A DNA stretch of 46,901 bases from an uncultured Bacilli bacterium (GCA_947625625.1 CANQPC010000007.1:1-46901), one strand, 5' to 3'. Counted from the stretch's first letter, positions 36,496-45,644 are shown. A program made the numbers and translations. The notes: generated from the sequence alone by a model not told the origin.

Positions 36496-36524
36496 TTGAC
36501 ATTATTAAACTCTTTAAATAATTC
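36496..36524 (+). promoter_or_regulatory. Possible promoter of the collagen-like locus
   Basis: A perfect TTGACA (36496-36501), a 17-bp spacer and a weak TAATTC -10 (36519-36524). Confidence 0.45.
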
Positions 36525-36571
36525 TTCTTTTTTTCTTTTCATAAATTATTATGAAAGGAGTAGAAGAAGAG

Positions 36572-37435
36572 ATGAATAGTAATAATTGTAAACAATTATT
36601 AAATAGCAATGGATGTCCAATCTATCAAGGATGCTTTCCAATCGTAGTAGGTCCTACTGGAGCTACGGGTCCAACTGGCCCAGCCGGGCCTGCCACTATT
36701 ACTGTTGGAACGACGACCACATCAGCACCTGGAACACCCGCTAGCGTCATAAATACGGGTACTAATCAAAATACAGTATTAAGTTTTTCAATTCCTCAAG
36801 GAGAACAAGGACCAACGGGACCAATCGGTCCAACCGGACCTCAGGGAATTCAAGGTGCAACTGGTCCAACCGGTCCACAAGGCATTCAGGGAGTTCAAGG
36901 AGAAACTGGTCCAACTGGCCCTCAAGGAGAACAAGGACCAACGGGAGCAACCGGCCTAGAAGGACCTCAAGGCCCAAGAGGAGAACAAGGCCCAGCCGGT
37001 CCTGCTAATGGCTTAAATTCTTATGGTGGTAAATACAGTACTACTACTCAGTCAATTCAATTGACAGGAACAAATCCTTCGAATATAGCTTTAGCTTTAT
37101 CAATGCCAGATACTGGTGTTAGTTATACACCTGAAAACACTATTACAATTCAAAATGAAGGCGATTATGAAATAAATTATATGGCTACTGTATCATCTAG
37201 TGCTGCCGAGAATATAACTGTTTCCGTTCAAAATCAAGGAAGTAATTTAACCGGTACTGCTATTACAAAAAATTTAACTATCAGCACACCGACAACTTTT
37301 GCGGGAAGTATTATTGCCACATTAGAAACGGGAGATACTCTTACGCTTGCCGTTGCCTCGACATCGGGAGCTACAATAACTTTAGCAGATAATACTTTAA
37401 ATGCGTTACTTTCAGTAAAACAATTAGATCAGTAA
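36572..37435 (+). CDS. Collagen-like surface protein 1 with BclA/C1q-like C-terminal domain
   Basis: 287 residues. A Cys-containing N-terminus ([20 protein letters not shown]) precedes five Gly-X-Y triplets. Then comes a non-collagen insert ([18 protein letters not shown] through LSFSIPQG), 23 further Gly-X-Y triplets, and a beta-rich C-terminal domain of about 130 residues (from [10 protein letters not shown] to LLSVKQL) resembling the trimeric jelly-roll heads of BclA/C1q-type proteins. No signal peptide or anchor is visible; Bacillus BclA-type proteins also lack a classical one. ATG 36572 is chosen, with AAAGGAG about 11 bases upstream. It probably forms trimers at the surface; the Thr-rich triplets (GPT) are possible O-glycosylation sites. 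Confidence 0.88.
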   Translation: MNSNNCKQLLNSNGCPIYQGCFPIVVGPTGATGPTGPAGPATITVGTTTTSAPGTPASVINTGTNQNTVLSFSIPQGEQGPTGPIGPTGPQGIQGATGPTGPQGIQGVQGETGPTGPQGEQGPTGATGLEGPQGPRGEQGPAGPANGLNSYGGKYSTTTQSIQLTGTNPSNIALALSMPDTGVSYTPENTITIQNEGDYEINYMATVSSSAAENITVSVQNQGSNLTGTAITKNLTISTPTTFAGSIIATLETGDTLTLAVASTSGATITLADNTLNALLSVKQLDQ

Positions 37436-37440
37436 ATAAA

Positions 37441-37466
37441 AAATAGTGCATGATTTTGCACTATTT
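37441..37466 (+). terminator. Terminator after the first collagen-like gene
   Basis: AAATAGTGCA (37441-37450) pairs with TGCACTATTT (37457-37466) over a 6-base loop; a T-run follows. Confidence 0.9.
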
Positions 37467-37558
37467 TTTATTAATGTAAATATTATTTTGATTAAAATAA
37501 AGTAATATGTCATCTACTTAAAGAGAGAAACATCATAAAATAGGGTAAGGAGGAGATT

Positions 37559-38710
37559 ATGGATAATTATAAAAAAGCTTTAAAGAAGATAGAAGATGGT
37601 CGAAAATGCTTTCCTTATAGTATGATATATCCTAATGTTTCTGGAGTAACAGGACCTACAGGCCCTGCTGGTCCTGCCGGTCCGCAAGGTATTCAAGGCG
37701 AGCAAGGTCCAGTTGGTCCTCCCGGAATACAGGGACCCGAGGGAGAAGCGGGACCTCCTGTCACTATTACTATTGGCGAAGTAACAACTGGTAATTCATC
37801 ATCTTCAGTTAGCATAACCGATACTGGATCGGGGACAGAGCATATTTTGAATTTTGTTATTCCGAGAGGTTCACAGGGACCAATAGGACCTATGGGTCCA
37901 ACTGGACCATCTGGAACTAGTGTAACAATTCTTGGTTCCTATAATGACATAAGAGCTTTGGAAGGAGCTCATCCGACAGGATCGCCCGGAGATAGTTATC
38001 TCGTCGGTGATGACTTGTATGTTTGGTCGCTCGAAAATGACGACTGGATTAATGTTGGAACTATCAGAGGACCAGAAGGCCCAGCAGGTCCACCCGGACA
38101 AGAGGGACCAGAAGGACCACGTGGAGCTCAAGGTATACAAGGACCAAAGGGAGAACAAGGCCCACCCGGCCCTCAAGGACCAGCTGGTCCTCAAGGAATA
38201 GCGGGACCGACAGGAATACAAGAAATAGGAGCAGTATACATAACGACTTTAAATAACAATAGCCTCGATGGTGTCACAATAGGAAAAAGTCATAGATTAC
38301 CATTAGGAAGAATAGAAGTAGATAATACCAGCTTATGTAGTAGTATCGATTACGACATGATTAAATTTAACAAAGGCGGAGTATACAGTGTCCAGTTTGT
38401 TGTTAATGCCTATATACAAAATCCAGTAAGTAATTTTGATCCTAATCAAGATGTAATCGCAGTTGGATTTAAAAAAGTAAATGAAAAAGTTATCTATGTC
38501 GGTGGCAGTACATGGTATAAAGGAGAACCTAGCGTAAAAATAATCGGACAAGGAATTTTTATTATTTCCGATCCTGAAAAAGAATATATGGAACTTGTTA
38601 ATTGTTCACTAAATCCAATTACTTTAAATACCCCGCTGATAGATACAACAGCGTCGAGTTCATATCTCGTAAATCCTGTTGTAACATTATATATTCAGTT
38701 TTTATCTTAA
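37559..38710 (+). CDS. Collagen-like surface protein 2
   Basis: 383 residues with three Gly-X-Y blocks of about 13, 6 and 17 triplets. The first break (TITIGEVTTG through LNFVIPRG) is homologous to the insert of collagen-like protein 1. The second holds a small module, SYNDIRALEGAHPTGSPGDS to WINVG, of a type I also associate with phage tail and surface proteins. The C-terminal domain of about 150 residues is beta-rich (AVYITTLNNNSLDG onward) and differs from that of protein 1. The SD AAGGAGG is ideal. No signal peptide is visible. It precedes the glycosyltransferase by 34 bases, suggesting that it is glycosylated. Confidence 0.88.
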   Translation: MDNYKKALKKIEDGRKCFPYSMIYPNVSGVTGPTGPAGPAGPQGIQGEQGPVGPPGIQGPEGEAGPPVTITIGEVTTGNSSSSVSITDTGSGTEHILNFVIPRGSQGPIGPMGPTGPSGTSVTILGSYNDIRALEGAHPTGSPGDSYLVGDDLYVWSLENDDWINVGTIRGPEGPAGPPGQEGPEGPRGAQGIQGPKGEQGPPGPQGPAGPQGIAGPTGIQEIGAVYITTLNNNSLDGVTIGKSHRLPLGRIEVDNTSLCSSIDYDMIKFNKGGVYSVQFVVNAYIQNPVSNFDPNQDVIAVGFKKVNEKVIYVGGSTWYKGEPSVKIIGQGIFIISDPEKEYMELVNCSLNPITLNTPLIDTTASSSYLVNPVVTLYIQFLS

Positions 38711-38744
38711 TAACAATATTATAATGAAAGGAGATAAATTATTT

Positions 38745-39833
38745 ATGAATAAATATAAAGTATGTGTATATGCTATTGCCAAAAATGAAGAAAAATTCGT
38801 AAAACGTTGGTTTGATTCGATGAAGGAAGCCGATGAAATATATGTTTTAGATACTGGTTCTGAAGATGAAACAGTATCTAAATTAAAAGAACTTGGCGTC
38901 CATATCAAAAAAGCAAAAATAAAGCCATGGCGATTTGACGTAGCGAGAAATAAATCTTTAGAAATGGTTCCCCAAGATGCTGATATCTGTGTATGTGCGG
39001 ATTTAGATGAAGTATTTGAAGCAGGCTGGCGAAGTAAACTTGAAGAAGCATGGGATGATGGAATAACGCGCGCAAGATATAACTATAATTGGAGTTTTGA
39101 TAATTATGGAAAGCCTTCAGTAAACTTTTATATCGAGAAGATACATAAGAGACATGGTTATAAATGGACTCATCCCGTTCATGAAGTTTTAACATATGAA
39201 AGTAGAGAAAAAGAAAAGATAGTAACTATCGATAGTATAACTTTAAATCATTACCCTGATAATACTAAATCGCGAAGTAATTATTTACCACTTCTCGAAT
39301 TATCGGTTGAAGAAGATCCCGAAGATGACCGCAATATGCATTACTTAGGAAGAGAATATATGTATTATGGTCGCTGGAATGATGCTATCGATACATTAAT
39401 TAGACACTTAAATTTAAAATCAGCTCGCTGGAAAGATGAAAGATGTGCCTCGATGCGATTTATTGCTAGGTGCTATTCGAATATGCAAAGATATGATGAG
39501 GCAAGAATGTGGCTCGATAAGGCAATCAATGAATCACCTTACTTACGAGACCCCTATGTCGAAAGAGCTATCTTAGAGTTTAGTCTTGGTAACTATGCTG
39601 AAACTGAAAAATATTGTTTAGAAGCTCTAAATATCAAAAGTCATGAAAAGACATACATTAATGAGCCATTTAGTTGGGATTATACTATTTATGATATTTT
39701 ATCGATAAGTACTTTTTATCTCGGAAAAAATAAAGATGCTCTTAAGTATTCTAATATAGCAGTTTCGATGGCTCCTGATGATGAAAGAATTATAAAAAAT
39801 AATGAAATAATTAAAAATGAAATAAATAAGTAA
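38745..39833 (+). CDS. Family 2-like glycosyltransferase with helical-repeat tail
   Basis: 362 residues. The N-terminal GT-A fold has CVYAIAKNEEKFVKRWFDS, then VLDTGSEDETV, with the nucleotide/metal-binding DLDEV near residue 93 and the WTHPVHEV segment near 150. From about 195 the sequence becomes TPR-like helical repeats (MHYLGREYMYYGRWNDAIDT, ARMWLDKAINESP, AETEKYCLEALNI). ATG 38745 follows AAAGGAGATA. The donor sugar is unknown. Adjacent glycosyltransferases modify collagen-like proteins in Bacillus and phage systems, so the two upstream products are the natural substrates by inference. Confidence 0.85.
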   Translation: MNKYKVCVYAIAKNEEKFVKRWFDSMKEADEIYVLDTGSEDETVSKLKELGVHIKKAKIKPWRFDVARNKSLEMVPQDADICVCADLDEVFEAGWRSKLEEAWDDGITRARYNYNWSFDNYGKPSVNFYIEKIHKRHGYKWTHPVHEVLTYESREKEKIVTIDSITLNHYPDNTKSRSNYLPLLELSVEEDPEDDRNMHYLGREYMYYGRWNDAIDTLIRHLNLKSARWKDERCASMRFIARCYSNMQRYDEARMWLDKAINESPYLRDPYVERAILEFSLGNYAETEKYCLEALNIKSHEKTYINEPFSWDYTIYDILSISTFYLGKNKDALKYSNIAVSMAPDDERIIKNNEIIKNEINK

Positions 39834-39838
39834 ATTAT

Positions 39839-39860
39839 AAAGCCTATTTTGGCTTTTTTT
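39839..39860 (+). terminator. Terminator after the glycosyltransferase
   Basis: AAAGCC (39839-39844) pairs with GGCTTT (39851-39856), loop TATTTT, followed by a T-run. Confidence 0.85.
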
Positions 39861-39917
39861 CTATTTATATATCTTGCCACTTATTGTAGAAAAGTAGATA
39901 TAAAGCTCCATATATTA

Positions 39918-39926
39918 TGCTATAAT
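39918..39926 (+). promoter_or_regulatory. Extended -10 promoter of the gene at 39973
   Basis: TGCTATAAT, 46 bases before the start codon; no convincing -35. Confidence 0.5.
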
Positions 39927-39972
39927 TTAAGTATAGATTTGTGTAATTTGTAAAGAAAGGTGGTTTTATTTT

Positions 39973-40404
39973 ATGTTTAAAGTAGCAAAATTAGAAAAAG
40001 TAAATAATGAGACTATTGATATAAAATTATTTACGCAAGAACAAAAAAAGTATGAAAATGGTAAAAAAAATTCTGAAACTTTTAAATCTTTATCTTTTGA
40101 TATATATGGTGATGATTATTCATTTTCTTTTGACTTAAATTGTAAATTGGAGAAATTATTAGAAATTCCTATGAATGAAACGATAGATTTTAATAATTAT
40201 ATTTTGGGTGGAACTTATTTAGAAGTACACGGTACTACAAATTTTGATATTAAAACAAATATTAAAATAACTAGATATTTAAAAAATAAATTTATTATTT
40301 TCATAACATTTTTTACAGATTATGCCTTTGCTGAAGATAACGATTATAGCGGTATGATTGAAATTACATTTAATTTAGATGATTATTTGGAGAGTGAAAA
40401 ATAA
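39973..40404 (+). CDS. Small protein of unknown function
   Basis: 143 residues, acidic, with alternating strands and no signal peptide or membrane span except one hydrophobic strand (KFIIFITFFTDYAF). I do not recognise the family. It has its own promoter and SD (AAAGAAAGG). A GTD-like or beta-barrel fold could be imagined but is unsupported. It is flanked by the glycosyltransferase terminator and by a 154-base gap that contains the next promoter. Confidence 0.55.
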   Translation: MFKVAKLEKVNNETIDIKLFTQEQKKYENGKKNSETFKSLSFDIYGDDYSFSFDLNCKLEKLLEIPMNETIDFNNYILGGTYLEVHGTTNFDIKTNIKITRYLKNKFIIFITFFTDYAFAEDNDYSGMIEITFNLDDYLESEK

Positions 40405-40500
40405 TAAGTTTAGTAAGCAATGAGAAATTGAGATAATTAACAAATTTTAGTAATAGAAAAATTAATGAACTGGTTATAATATTTACAAAAACTTTTTTTA

Positions 40501-40529
40501 TTTACATAAAAAAATTCATATGATATAAT
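40501..40529 (+). promoter_or_regulatory. Promoter of the zincin gene
   Basis: TTTACA (40501-40506), a 17-bp spacer and TATAAT (40524-40529), followed by GAGGTGA and the ATG at 40559. Confidence 0.75.
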
Positions 40530-40558
40530 GGTAACAGAAATTTCGAGGTGATTAAATC

Positions 40559-41464
40559 ATGTATCAAAAAGATATTTTAAGAGAATATATTCTTAACTCA
40601 GAAGTAAGGACTTTTAGCAAAGAAATAAAAGTAAGATTATCAAAGGATTTAGCAATCAAATATGATAATGGCTCATATGAAAACGCTTTACTAAGTATGC
40701 AAAACAGCTTACAAATGATAAACAGTTTAAATATTCATTATCCTGCCAATGCTAATCCCATATTATATGTATACATTGTTCCTGATGATAGATATAGCGA
40801 ATTATTAAGAATACCTAAGCATTTTGAAGCAGGAGCTGGTGGTGGAAAACCTGTTAATTGTTATGACTTAGATGGATTTAACGCTGCATATGGTTTAAGT
40901 CAAAATCTATTAGAAAATAAATCTTTAAATATTGGGATATCAAAAAAAGAAAATGAAATTCATGAACTTTCCCATCTTATTCATAGTCAATTTTTTTCTA
41001 ACAATCAAACAATCCATGAGGGCTTTGCTGAAGCTTTACCTCTTTATACATTAGGATTTGAAGAGATTTTTGATGATCATCGAAATGTATTATTACATTT
41101 AGATGATGATCATATACTAAGTGCTCAAGAACTTTTAAACTCTGAAAAAGATGGAAGCTATGGAGCTGATAAAGCATTACCTAATAGATCCTGTTCTTTT
41201 AGATACTCTTACATTTCTTCTTATTTATTTGTAAGAGGTTGTTTAGAAACTTTAGTAGAGCAGTACGATATTTCCAAAGCTGAAGCAACTCAAAGATTTT
41301 TAGAAATAGTAAAGCAAAGTAGATATAGATATGAATCTTTAATTTTTGATATTGCTAACGCTCTTGGAATTCCACAAGAAAAATTACTACAAGGAAAAGA
41401 TATGCAAAAAAAAGCTTTAAATTCTATAAAAGAAATGGCCCATCATGATATTATTCGCAAATAA
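40559..41464 (+). CDS. Predicted zinc metallopeptidase (HExxH gluzincin-like)
   Basis: 301 residues with the zinc motif H135-E-L-S-H139, followed by HEGFAE (E154/E158), which suits a gluzincin third ligand. The helix ISKKENEIHELSHLIHSQFF is typical of a zincin active site. The remaining residues are mostly helical and the protein has no signal peptide, so it acts in the cytoplasm or is exported by an unseen route. I cannot name the family. A 599-base gap without an intact gene follows. Confidence 0.7.
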   Translation: MYQKDILREYILNSEVRTFSKEIKVRLSKDLAIKYDNGSYENALLSMQNSLQMINSLNIHYPANANPILYVYIVPDDRYSELLRIPKHFEAGAGGGKPVNCYDLDGFNAAYGLSQNLLENKSLNIGISKKENEIHELSHLIHSQFFSNNQTIHEGFAEALPLYTLGFEEIFDDHRNVLLHLDDDHILSAQELLNSEKDGSYGADKALPNRSCSFRYSYISSYLFVRGCLETLVEQYDISKAEATQRFLEIVKQSRYRYESLIFDIANALGIPQEKLLQGKDMQKKALNSIKEMAHHDIIRK

Positions 41465-41522
41465 AAATATAACATTTTGTTTTCATTAAAAAGTAATATT
41501 TAAATGGCGATGAAAAAATTTA

Positions 41523-41648
41523 AAATCTGAAAAGTTTACTAAATTCATCAATTAATGATATTTATTTGCTGAAGAAAATGCTCCTGAATGGGAACAATAT
41601 TTAAATTTATATTTGATGGAAAGGGAAAAAATACGTAGTAAAAAATAA
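41523..41648 (+). pseudogene. C-terminal remnant of an unidentified gene
   Basis: One frame reads KSEKFTKFIN, two stops (TAA TGA at 41553-41558), then FAEENAPEWEQYLNLYLMER to a stop at 41646-41648. The second part looks like genuine protein sequence with no start codon context. The rest of 41465-42063 holds the RNA-like element at 41821-41901 and no further gene that I can support. Confidence 0.4.
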
Positions 41649-41820
41649 TTTGTTAAAATATTTAGCGCACGTGATAATTGTTCATATCAAATTAATTACT
41701 TAATAGTTTTAGTATTACTATTACCATTATATCAATGTACTTATTTATGAAATATGAAAATATTGAATTTTTAATAAAAATGCAATGTCAAAATAAATAT
41801 CTTTATTACACAATAGAAAA

Positions 41821-41901
41821 ACCCCATAATATCAAATATTATGAACTTATTATATAAATATAAAAAACTCGCTAGTGTGTGAGTTTAAACCTCAATGGGG
41901 T
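41821..41901. ncRNA. Structured RNA-like element (orientation probably minus)
   Basis: Three helices are nested: ACCCCAT (41821-41827) with ATGGGGT (41895-41901) closes the element; CATAATAT-CAA-ATATTATG (41825-41843) and AAACTC/GAGTTT (41865-41886) are hairpins. The first two are mutually exclusive in part. On the minus strand the element ends in ATGGGGTTTTTC, terminator-like. GAGTTTAAACCTCAATG (41881-41897) recurs exactly at 45851-45867. Confidence 0.4.
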
Positions 41902-42063
41902 GTTTATTAAAAGAGTTGGTAAATAGAAATTTGAAAACAGTCTTTTATTATTTCAAAAAATGTATTATAATTAAATGTAAGATAAAATGCTTTATTTTAA
42001 CCGAAAAGTCATTGACATATCTTGCTTTTGTTATGAAAAAAACAATTAGAGGTGATTTTATAA

Positions 42064-42678
42064 ATGAATTATTTAGGTAGTAAACAAATAGAAACTGAAA
42101 GATTGCTGTTAAAAGCACAGACTATTCAAGAGCAAAAAAGATTATGGGAAATCTTGATGATACCAAAAGTAAACAAATATTTTTTAACAGTACCTTCAAA
42201 GTTTAGAGAAAAATTATTAGATTGGAATAAGCAAGAAGAATATTATAAAATGGACATGGAGCATGCAAATGACCCTAACATATTTAGATGGAGTATTTTT
42301 CTTAAAGATACAGGCGAATGTATAGGAAGGATTTCATGTCATGAAGCTCATGATGAAGATTCCAGTATTATCGATCCTAATATAAGAGGGGTAGGTTGGT
42401 TAATAGATCCTGCCTTTCAAGGGCAAGGTTATGCTACCGAAGCTGCAATTGCTATGATTGATTATATGTTTACTCAAGTAGATATAAATGAAATTAGAAC
42501 AGGAGCCGCTATTGTAAATCCTGCTTCATGGATGATAATGGAAAAATTAGGATTTGTTAGACAAGATAAAACGAAAAAGGTTCAATATACATTTTTAGAT
42601 GAACAAGTAGAAGATTATTCATATGTTCTTACTAAAGAACAATGGTTATCTCTAAATGAGCGAAAACGTAAAAAATAA
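42064..42678 (+). CDS. GNAT-family N-acetyltransferase (RimJ/RimL-like)
   Basis: 204 residues. ETERLLLKAQT at the start and IFLKDTGECIGRISCHEA are typical of the Acetyltransf_3 group. The acetyl-CoA-binding signature is GWLIDPAFQGQGYATEA near 120, with MEKLGFVRQ near 172. It transfers acetyl groups to an unidentified amine (protein N-terminus, antibiotic or metabolite). The SD AGAGGTGA precedes the ATG. It is followed by a strong terminator. Confidence 0.88.
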   Translation: MNYLGSKQIETERLLLKAQTIQEQKRLWEILMIPKVNKYFLTVPSKFREKLLDWNKQEEYYKMDMEHANDPNIFRWSIFLKDTGECIGRISCHEAHDEDSSIIDPNIRGVGWLIDPAFQGQGYATEAAIAMIDYMFTQVDINEIRTGAAIVNPASWMIMEKLGFVRQDKTKKVQYTFLDEQVEDYSYVLTKEQWLSLNERKRKK

Positions 42679-42706
42679 GAAGTTATTTTGTTTTGGCAAA
42701 ATTATT

Positions 42707-42758
42707 AATCCCCTTAGGTATTTTGACAAGTATATCAAAATATCCTATGGGGATTTTT
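42707..42758 (+). terminator. Strong terminator after the GNAT gene
   Basis: AATCCCC (42707-42713) with GGGGATT (42749-42755), extended by TAGGTATTTTGA against TCAAAATATCCTA with one bulge, gives a stem of about 20 bp followed by T residues. Confidence 0.85.
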
Positions 42759-42772
42759 ATTTTAATAAAAAG

Positions 42773-42791
42773 TCATCTCTATTAGAGATGA
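42773..42791 (-). terminator. Hairpin terminator, minus orientation
   Basis: TCATCTCTA / TAGAGATGA form a perfect 9-bp palindrome; minus-strand reading continues into CTTTTTATT. It would end transcripts of the M16 pair that pass through repeat copy 1. Confidence 0.6.
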
Positions 42792-42830
42792 AATATATTA
42801 GAATGTCCGAAAAAATTTGAACAAATTCGT

Positions 42831-42923
42831 CAATGAAGCATATAGATAAGAAGTCAAATAACTTTTCTCGTACTTAATAATAGGTAGTAATAACTACTAA
42901 CTAATATAACTATACTACATATT
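42831..42923. repeat. Dispersed intergenic repeat, copy 1 (3' of the second M16 pair)
   Basis: About 90 bases, roughly 90 percent identical to 45863-45954 in the same orientation. Both copies contain AATAGGTAGTAATAACTACT (a GTAGT/ACTAC dyad) and a 14-codon frame beginning MKHI in each copy. Confidence 0.85.
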
Positions 42924-43000
42924 TACATTTTGAAATATATTTTAAAAATCTGCATATTAAAACTTTTTAGTTTTTCAGTTAATGTTGTAGCAATAAAATT

Positions 43001-44254
43001 TTAAGTACCTTTTTTAACATTTTTAATAAGTGCAACAGTATAGTTATCAAAATTTAACTTCTTATAAAATTCCAAAAATCTATCAAAACTTAAATTTCTA
43101 ATAAATGAAATATCATTGAAATCATCTGTATAATCAATTCTATGAAGAAAAAAACTTTTTAGATTTTCATATTTATTATCTATTCTCATTGCCTGTTCTG
43201 CTATTTTTTTTCTTTTAAAAAGTTCAAAATATTCTTTAGTAAAGTTACCTAAAGAAATTTCTTTTTTTATAGTTCTTATAGCTTTTTCGTAGTTTTTAAT
43301 AGAAACACCAATACAATAAACAATATCATTTAATAAAAACTCAAAACTTTTACTTTCTAAATTAGATATAATATTTTTATCTTTTAAGTTTTCTATAAAA
43401 ATAGTGTCATCTCTAAATTTACTATCTAACAAGTAATCAATAAAATAGTTAACTTCTTTAGGACTAAATCCATCTATGTTATTTTTAAAACCTATCAAAA
43501 GGTAGTCATCATTAGTAGGCATATATTCTACCTGAAATTCTTTTCTTATCCCATCTTTTAAATATTGATAGTTCTTTCTTTTATTTTCATGTTTGGAAAT
43601 ATTATTATAGATATTCTCTATATATTTAACTATTTTTTCTTCTTCAAAATTACCTCCAATTACTAAGATTTTATTATCATCACTATAAAAAGCATCATAA
43701 CAAGCTTTAAGCATATTGTAATCTAGACTTTTTGTACTTTCTTCATTTCCTATGGGACTTAAACTTTCATCATATAATTCTACATTTTTATATAAATTTC
43801 TACAAATTATCGAAAATGCAACCATATTTTTGTTATCTCTTGCCATTTTAGTTTCTTGTATAATTGCTTCACTTGTTTTTATTATGTCTTCACTTGTAAA
43901 AACAGGTTCATCAATAGCGGTAATAAGTTCTTTTATGGATTCTAAAATATCATCTATTCCAATAAAGAAATAGTTAGTTGATTTCAGAGAAGTAGAGGCA
44001 CTAGCTATATATTTTTTATTTGTAAATCTTTTATATAAATTACCATATTTAGAATGTTCTCCTAACATATGTTCAAGAAAATGAGCACAACCAGGTAAAA
44101 CATGATAATAAACTCCATCTAAATAAAATTGTGAGTATTCTCCGCTAGTTCCATAACGAACACCATAACTTACAAAACTTTTTTTCATATTTTTATCTAA
44201 ATATAAATAAAGTTTAACTCCATTACTTAAAGTTCTTTTTATAAAATTATGCAC
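43001..44254 (-). CDS. M16-family zinc peptidase (second pair, catalytic subunit)
   Basis: 417 residues with an intact inverted zinc motif H58-F-L-E61-H62 (GCAHFLEHMLGEH) and ETKMARDN near 143-150 as the distal Glu region. It is YmfH-like but diverges clearly from the copy at 10987. The start is GTG at 44254, overlapping the stop of its partner by one base (TAGTG) behind AAAGGGGGAA. The pair likely forms a heterodimer as in YmfFH or the AlbEF peptidases of subtilosin synthesis. The substrate is unknown; a small basic peptide gene upstream is a candidate. Confidence 0.85.
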   Translation of the reverse strand: MHNFIKRTLSNGVKLYLYLDKNMKKSFVSYGVRYGTSGEYSQFYLDGVYYHVLPGCAHFLEHMLGEHSKYGNLYKRFTNKKYIASASTSLKSTNYFFIGIDDILESIKELITAIDEPVFTSEDIIKTSEAIIQETKMARDNKNMVAFSIICRNLYKNVELYDESLSPIGNEESTKSLDYNMLKACYDAFYSDDNKILVIGGNFEEEKIVKYIENIYNNISKHENKRKNYQYLKDGIRKEFQVEYMPTNDDYLLIGFKNNIDGFSPKEVNYFIDYLLDSKFRDDTIFIENLKDKNIISNLESKSFEFLLNDIVYCIGVSIKNYEKAIRTIKKEISLGNFTKEYFELFKRKKIAEQAMRIDNKYENLKSFFLHRIDYTDDFNDISFIRNLSFDRFLEFYKKLNFDNYTVALIKNVKKGT

Positions 44255-45510
44255 TATTTAATTTCCCCCTTTCCGAAAAATACATATTTTTTGTTTATAT
44301 TTGGAAGTTCTTTTATTATATCGTCTGGTGTTAATTCTTTTATAAGTTTTTCTAATTCTTCGCTAGATAATCTATTTTCAAAAATATATCTTTCTAAATC
44401 TCTTGTAACTTCATTAATATCTTCACTACTTACATAATTCTCTTGTGCTAGTTTTTCTTTTTCAAGTCCGAGTAAATCTGCTACCATTTTTTTGTCTTTA
44501 AGTAGTGTAAAGATTTCATCAATTCCATTTAAACATTTTTCTTTATTTTCAAAAATTATATTAGCGCTAATAATCATAAAGCCAAAATACATATATTTAT
44601 TAATAAATGCCCCTGACGAATAAACAAGCCCCTTTTCGCTTCTTAAAACTTTTTGACATAATCCGTGACTACCACCTAACATTCGAGAAAGCATTTTGTA
44701 TAAATAATGCTTATTAATATCATAGTTTTCTAATTTATAAACGACTTTCAAGTTTGATTCATTTGATTCATGTATAATTTCACTTTCCCCAAAATTTATA
44801 TCTAAAAATTCTCTAAAATCTAAGTTGGTTATTTTAGATTTTAATAAAAACATTGAATTAAATATTTTAATTTCTTTCTTATTTATATCGCCAATAACAT
44901 AACCTTTATAAAAAGACTCATTTATAATTTTATTATAAAGATTGATTAATTCTTTATCACTTATATTATTAATAATGTTCTTAAAGTAGGAAATATCAGT
45001 AATATTGTTAGTGCATAAATTACTTGATGGCATTACTTCCTTAAAAAGCATTTTTTCTCTCATTATTTTAGGATTGCCAAGATTTCTTTCTTCTTCATTT
45101 ATTAAATCTTTCTTTAAACTTGTTATTATTTTTTTATCTAACTTATTATTTTCAAAATTGGGATTAAAAAGCATCTCATGAATAAAAACTATAGCATCTT
45201 TTAAATAATCATCTTCTATTAATCTAGGACTTAACATATTAACACTAAAAGATAAAAAGTTCTCTTTTCCTATAAAAGTCTGTTTAAAATCAATATTCAT
45301 ATTATAAAAGTATTTACATTTATCTTTTATCTCTTTATAAGATTTATAAACTTTATTAGTTCTTTCTAAGTATAAGGAAAGTAATCTTGTTTTAACTATT
45401 TCTTCTATTGTATTATCTATTTTAAATAGTAACTTTAATTTGATAGTAGCAAAATCATCTGTCTTGTAAAAATAAATTTCATTTACATTACTTAGTTTGT
45501 TTAAATCCAT
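44254..45510 (-). CDS. M16-like partner protein (second pair, lacking HxxEH)
   Basis: 418 residues from ATG 45510; longer in-frame starts to 45564 exist, but AAAGGA about 12 bases upstream favours 45510. The M16 fold is recognised by the second-repeat signature LGGSHGLCQKVLRSEKGLVY and by the general resemblance to YmfF at 9732. No HxxEH is present, so this is the non-catalytic partner. It directly precedes and is coupled to the catalytic gene. Its promoter candidate is the extended -10 at 45655-45663. Confidence 0.8.
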   Translation of the reverse strand: MDLNKLSNVNEIYFYKTDDFATIKLKLLFKIDNTIEEIVKTRLLSLYLERTNKVYKSYKEIKDKCKYFYNMNIDFKQTFIGKENFLSFSVNMLSPRLIEDDYLKDAIVFIHEMLFNPNFENNKLDKKIITSLKKDLINEEERNLGNPKIMREKMLFKEVMPSSNLCTNNITDISYFKNIINNISDKELINLYNKIINESFYKGYVIGDINKKEIKIFNSMFLLKSKITNLDFREFLDINFGESEIIHESNESNLKVVYKLENYDINKHYLYKMLSRMLGGSHGLCQKVLRSEKGLVYSSGAFINKYMYFGFMIISANIIFENKEKCLNGIDEIFTLLKDKKMVADLLGLEKEKLAQENYVSSEDINEVTRDLERYIFENRLSSEELEKLIKELTPDDIIKELPNINKKYVFFGKGEIK

Positions 45511-45530
45511 AAATAAAAACATTCCTTTCT

Positions 45531-45644
45531 TCATCCTTCCAGTCCTTGAAAGGAACAAAAGCACTTATTTTGATTTACTCTAATTAAAGAAATTGTAATT
45601 TTTGAACTTTTTTTACATGTTTTAATTTTATTTAAGTGCCTCAT
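45531..45644 (-). CDS. Doubtful 37-codon Cys-containing ORF before the second M16 pair
   Basis: The frame begins MRHLNKIKTCKK and ends CFCSFQGLEG with a stop at 45531-45533, three Cys in total. No SD is present and its ATG lies about 10 bases after the -10 box, so translation would be near-leaderless. It may be chance. I list it because small Cys-rich peptides beside M16 pairs can be precursors. Confidence 0.2.
   Translation of the reverse strand: MRHLNKIKTCKKSSKITISLIRVNQNKCFCSFQGLEG

Noticed and set aside
36762-36977. Minus-strand frames opposite the collagen-like repeats
   Set aside because: Artefact of the Gly-X-Y codon pattern.
41895-42080. A 61-codon plus-strand frame before the GNAT gene
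   Set aside because: No SD, unusual composition, and its start lies in the structured repeat element.
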